Positions 5,589-7,731 of a stretch of DNA of 7,731 nucleotides are shown here, in pieces. The DNA is from Methylovirgula sp. (GTDB taxonomy: Bacteria; Pseudomonadota; Alphaproteobacteria; Rhizobiales; Beijerinckiaceae), in NCBI GenBank assembly GCA_030040215.1, contig JASHUD010000166.1, positions 1-7,731 on the forward strand. Reading direction: 5' to 3'. Both the position numbers and the translations under genes were made by a program. Every line of letters starts with the position of its first letter. Positions within the stretch are counted from its first letter, which is position 1. The notes beneath the pieces were generated by a model that worked only from the letters and a program-made list of their open reading frames with translations, did not search any database and was not told the DNA's origin.

Positions 5589-6788
5589 ATGGCAGGCGAC
5601 GATCTGTACGACCCCCTCGGACTGGATAGGCGCCGGCCGAAGCGGCACTTGCCGCTTGGCGCGATCTTTGCGGCGAGCTTGGGAATCGCGTTGCTGGCCG
5701 GTTTCGGATGGCTGCATTTCTACGGCAATCCGTCGGGCGGCGAGCCGCAGGCAGTCGCGACGATCGCGCCGGTTCCGGCGGCATCCGTCCTGCCGGCGCA
5801 TCCGAACGAGGCGCGCAATACCGAAAAGGCCGGCGTCGCCACGACTGCGATCGAGAACGCTGCGGATCTTGAGCAAAGGAGCGGCGTCAAGGTCGTCCGC
5901 GCCGGCGGCGGCACCGCCCCGGCGGCGACGATCATCGAAGTGCCGCGCGCCCTCGACGTAACGCTGGCGCCCGCTCCCGACCCGCGGCTCGTCGAGCCGA
6001 GCCGTTACGGGCCGCTGCCGCGCATCGGCGCCGACGGAGCGCGCCCCGCCGATGTCTATGCCCGGCCGCTCATCACGCCCACCGCCAAGACCGATGCGCC
6101 GCGCATCGCGCTTCTTGTCGGCGGTCTCGGCCTCAGTCCCTCGGCAACGCAAGCGGCGATTGTCAATCTTCCCGGCGTCGTCACACTTGCTTTCGCGCCC
6201 TATGGGGGGAATCTCCCCGCTGCCGTCGCCGCGGCACGCGCCCAGGGCCATGAGGTGATCCTGCAACTTCCCATGGAGCCGATCGACTATCCGCAGACGA
6301 ATCCCGGTCCGCATACGCTGCTCTCGAATGCGAACGTCGCCGAGAACACCGACAATCTGCATTGGCTGCTGAGCCGGTTCACCGGCTATACCGGAGTTGC
6401 CAATTTCCTCGGCGCGAAATTGACCGCCGATCCCGCCGCCTTTTCGCCCATCCTGCGCGAGATCGCCGACCGCGGCCTTGTTTACCTCGACGACGGCTCT
6501 TCCCCGCAAAGCGAGGCCTTGAGGCTTGCCGCGACCGCGGGACTTCCGGCCGCCAAGGCGGACGTCATCATCGACGCGACGCCCGAGGGGATCGACGCGG
6601 CGCTCGTCCAGCTCGAAGCCGTGGCGCGCGACAAAGGCCTCGCCATCGGCGTGGCGAGCGCATTGCCGCAAAGCGTCGAGAAGATCGCCCAGTTTGCACG
6701 TTCCGCGGAGGCGAACGGATTGGTCCTTATCCCTCTCAGCGCCGCGGTCGGCAAAGCGGCGCCGGCCGTCGTGACCAGCGATCCTTAA
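5589..6788 (+). CDS. YibQ-family divergent polysaccharide deacetylase, membrane anchored
   Basis: A 399-residue protein with one N-terminal transmembrane segment (about 21-46) after a basic RRRPKRH stretch. An Ala/Pro-rich linker (50-165) and a C-terminal divergent polysaccharide deacetylase domain (about 170-385) follow, placing the domain in the periplasm. Family blocks are RIALLVGGLGLS (172-183), TLAFAPYG (199-206), GHEVILQLPMEP (220-231), VANFLGAKLTA (270-280) and GLVYLDDGSSP (296-306). The metal-site residues expected from E. coli YibQ seem replaced: IDDFG by VGGLG, NNHMG by ANFLG and IGHPH by IGVAS, so it may be inactive as a deacetylase. The true role of the family is unclear. I chose ATG 5589 because AGGA lies 10 bases upstream and the N-terminus MAGDDLYDPLGLD is typical; the frame is open from 5454. 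rppH follows after 3 bp. Confidence 0.88.
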   Translation: MAGDDLYDPLGLDRRRPKRHLPLGAIFAASLGIALLAGFGWLHFYGNPSGGEPQAVATIAPVPAASVLPAHPNEARNTEKAGVATTAIENAADLEQRSGVKVVRAGGGTAPAATIIEVPRALDVTLAPAPDPRLVEPSRYGPLPRIGADGARPADVYARPLITPTAKTDAPRIALLVGGLGLSPSATQAAIVNLPGVVTLAFAPYGGNLPAAVAAARAQGHEVILQLPMEPIDYPQTNPGPHTLLSNANVAENTDNLHWLLSRFTGYTGVANFLGAKLTADPAAFSPILREIADRGLVYLDDGSSPQSEALRLAATAGLPAAKADVIIDATPEGIDAALVQLEAVARDKGLAIGVASALPQSVEKIAQFARSAEANGLVLIPLSAAVGKAAPAVVTSDP

Positions 6789-6791
6789 GGC

Positions 6792-7289
6792 ATGCCCGAT
6801 CTCGCCAACTACCGGCCCTGCGTCGGCATGATGCTGCTCAACAAAGATGGGCTGGTTTTCATCGGCCGGCGCAAGAAGCACCGGCCGGAAATCAAGATCC
6901 CCGGCTACGAATGGCAGATGCCGCAAGGCGGGATCGACGCGGACGAAGATCCATACGAGGCGGCGCGACGCGAGCTTTACGAAGAGATCAACGTCTCTTC
7001 GGTTCGCCTGCTTGCCGAGGCTCCCGGCTGGTACACCTACGATGTGCCGCAAGAGTCGGCGCAGACCGCTTGGAACGGGCGGTTTCGCGGACAGCGGCAG
7101 AAATGGTTTGCCTTGCGCTTCGAGGGCGACGACCGGGAAATCGACATCACCGCGCCGGCCGGCGTGGAGCATCCCGAATTCGACGCTTGGCGCTGGGAGA
7201 AGATGGACCGGCTTGCCGAACTGGTCGTGCCGTTCAAACGCCAGGTCTACGAGCGCGTCGCCGAGACGTTCCGGCACCTAGCGCAGTAA
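6792..7289 (+). CDS. rppH: RNA pyrophosphohydrolase RppH (Nudix hydrolase)
   Basis: A 165-residue cytoplasmic Nudix enzyme that removes pyrophosphate from the 5' triphosphate end of RNAs, opening them to RNase E-dependent decay. The N-terminus YRPCVGMMLLNKDGLVFIGR is typical, followed by WQMPQGGID (41-49). The Nudix box runs from Gly46 to Val68 with Glu52, Arg60, Glu61, Glu64 and Glu65 all in place, so metal binding should be intact. The box glycine normally following EEx is Asn67. GQRQKWFALRF (100-110) matches the RppH-specific GQKQKWF block and separates it from generic Nudix proteins. It begins 3 bp after the YibQ-like gene, so it is probably cotranscribed. AAGG just before the ATG is too close to be a good ribosome binding site. 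No convincing terminator is visible downstream. Confidence 0.95.
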   Translation: MPDLANYRPCVGMMLLNKDGLVFIGRRKKHRPEIKIPGYEWQMPQGGIDADEDPYEAARRELYEEINVSSVRLLAEAPGWYTYDVPQESAQTAWNGRFRGQRQKWFALRFEGDDREIDITAPAGVEHPEFDAWRWEKMDRLAELVVPFKRQVYERVAETFRHLAQ

Positions 7290-7372
7290 ATTGGGTTCTT
7301 CCGTTCTTGAGCAGGAGAAAGCAATGCGCGCTCGCCATTCACAATTCCAGCGAATTTTCTGCGAAAGCTAAC
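7290..7372. other. Convergent gap between rppH and the cupredoxin-like gene
   Basis: These 83 bp lie between two converging stop codons. I see only a short TTTC-TGC-GAAA hairpin possibility and no convincing intrinsic terminator in either direction. Termination may be Rho dependent or rely on transcription collision. Confidence 0.45.
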
Positions 7373-7731
7373 CTATTTGGCAATTAGCACGCCTTTGGGC
7401 GCATTTTCGTGAAAGTCGTCGAAATAGCCGTATTTGCCCGGGTCGAGCGGCCGCAAAATCACGACCGATTTGCTGTTCGGCACCAAGACCTTTTCGATAT
7501 GCAGCTTATGGCTTTCAAACTCCGCTGGCGTCTTGCCGGTGTTCTTCAGTTCGATCCTCACTTGCGCGTTGGCCGGCACTTGGATGAGCACAGGCGCAAG
7601 CTTGCCGTCGTGAAACTCTATCGTAAAGGTCGGCGCATCGGCATAGGCCGGGACCGCGAAAGCGGCGCCGAGCAGAGCAAAGAATATTCGGCGAATGATG
7701 CCGGCTCTGCGGATCGTCTCGCAGGCAAGCG
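7373..7731 (-). CDS. Periplasmic cupredoxin-like domain protein (start beyond right edge)
   Basis: The frame stays open to the window edge and has no ATG, GTG or TTG in the first 18 codons, so the start lies outside. The visible 118 residues comprise a signal peptide (RRIFFALLGAAF...AYA, cleavage about after residue 30) and an 88-residue mature domain. The domain resembles the cupredoxin_1 type found in EfeO and FtrB-like iron uptake proteins: a TFTIEFHDGKL strand, AEFESHKLHIEK, then LRPLDPGKYGYFDDFHENAP and the ending GVLIAK. The mature part has no cysteine and no methionine, so a classical type 1 copper site is not possible. Its histidines are at mature positions 10, 44, 47 and 77. A role in iron or copper handling is inferred from the family; neighbours that could confirm it are outside the window. 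It is convergent with rppH. Confidence 0.75.
   Translation of the reverse strand, partial: LACETIRRAGIIRRIFFALLGAAFAVPAYADAPTFTIEFHDGKLAPVLIQVPANAQVRIELKNTGKTPAEFESHKLHIEKVLVPNSKSVVILRPLDPGKYGYFDDFHENAPKGVLIAK

Noticed and set aside
5427..7277. A 616-codon open frame on the minus strand, antisense to the YibQ-like gene and rppH
   Set aside because: It runs through the terminator hairpin and opposite two well-recognised genes, is very rich in Arg, Gly and Asp, and shows no domain. This is the expected antisense artefact of GC-rich codon use.
6362..7387. A 341-codon plus-strand open frame spanning the YibQ-like gene and rppH in another frame
   Set aside because: Arg-rich, without motifs, and overlaps two conserved genes in a different frame.
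1..7731. CRISPR arrays, insertion sequences, phage genes, toxin-antitoxin pairs, tRNA or rRNA genes
   Set aside because: No regularly spaced repeats, transposase or integrase motifs, terminal inverted repeats, or cloverleaf sequences were seen on either strand.

Overview
The window is a GC-rich stretch with the gene content and order of an alphaproteobacterial chromosome, most likely Hyphomicrobiales (Rhizobiales). The evidence is the sdhC-sdhD-sdhA order with alphaproteobacterial SDH sequences, and the run rsfS - rlmH - envC-like - ctpA - YibQ-like - rppH, which I recognise from rhizobial genomes. The family-level assignment (a Beijerinckiaceae/Methylocystaceae-like organism) is only a guess.

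Layout. On the minus strand at the left edge lie sdhC, sdhD and the 5' part of sdhA (runs off the left edge), encoding the membrane anchor and flavoprotein of succinate dehydrogenase (respiratory complex II). A 421-bp gene-free region with a strong inverted repeat separates them from a divergent plus-strand series: rsfS (ribosome silencing factor), rlmH (23S rRNA pseudouridine methyltransferase), an envC-type LytM-domain protein and ctpA (S41 C-terminal processing protease). The last two overlap as TAATG. A 12-bp-stem intrinsic terminator follows ctpA. A second plus-strand unit has its own candidate promoter and encodes a membrane-anchored YibQ-family divergent polysaccharide deacetylase and, 3 bp later, rppH (Nudix RNA pyrophosphohydrolase). 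At the right edge, convergent on the minus strand, is a periplasmic cupredoxin-fold protein whose start lies outside the window.

How the genes fit together. rsfS and rlmH both act on the large ribosomal subunit. The envC-like protein, ctpA and the YibQ-like protein form a cell-envelope group. The EnvC-like protein lacks the zinc ligands of active LytM peptidases, so it is probably a regulator of amidases. The YibQ-like protein lacks the acidic and histidine residues I expect at the metal site of its fold. CtpA between them keeps a full Ser-Lys-Gln catalytic set. RppH acts in mRNA decay.

I see no CRISPR array, mobile element, phage gene, tRNA or rRNA. This is mostly an ordinary housekeeping region. 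The parts that merit a second look are the paired probable pseudoenzymes around CtpA, the hairpin-forming sdhC/rsfS intergenic region, the repeat at the YibQ-like promoter, and the metal-ligand-poor cupredoxin.
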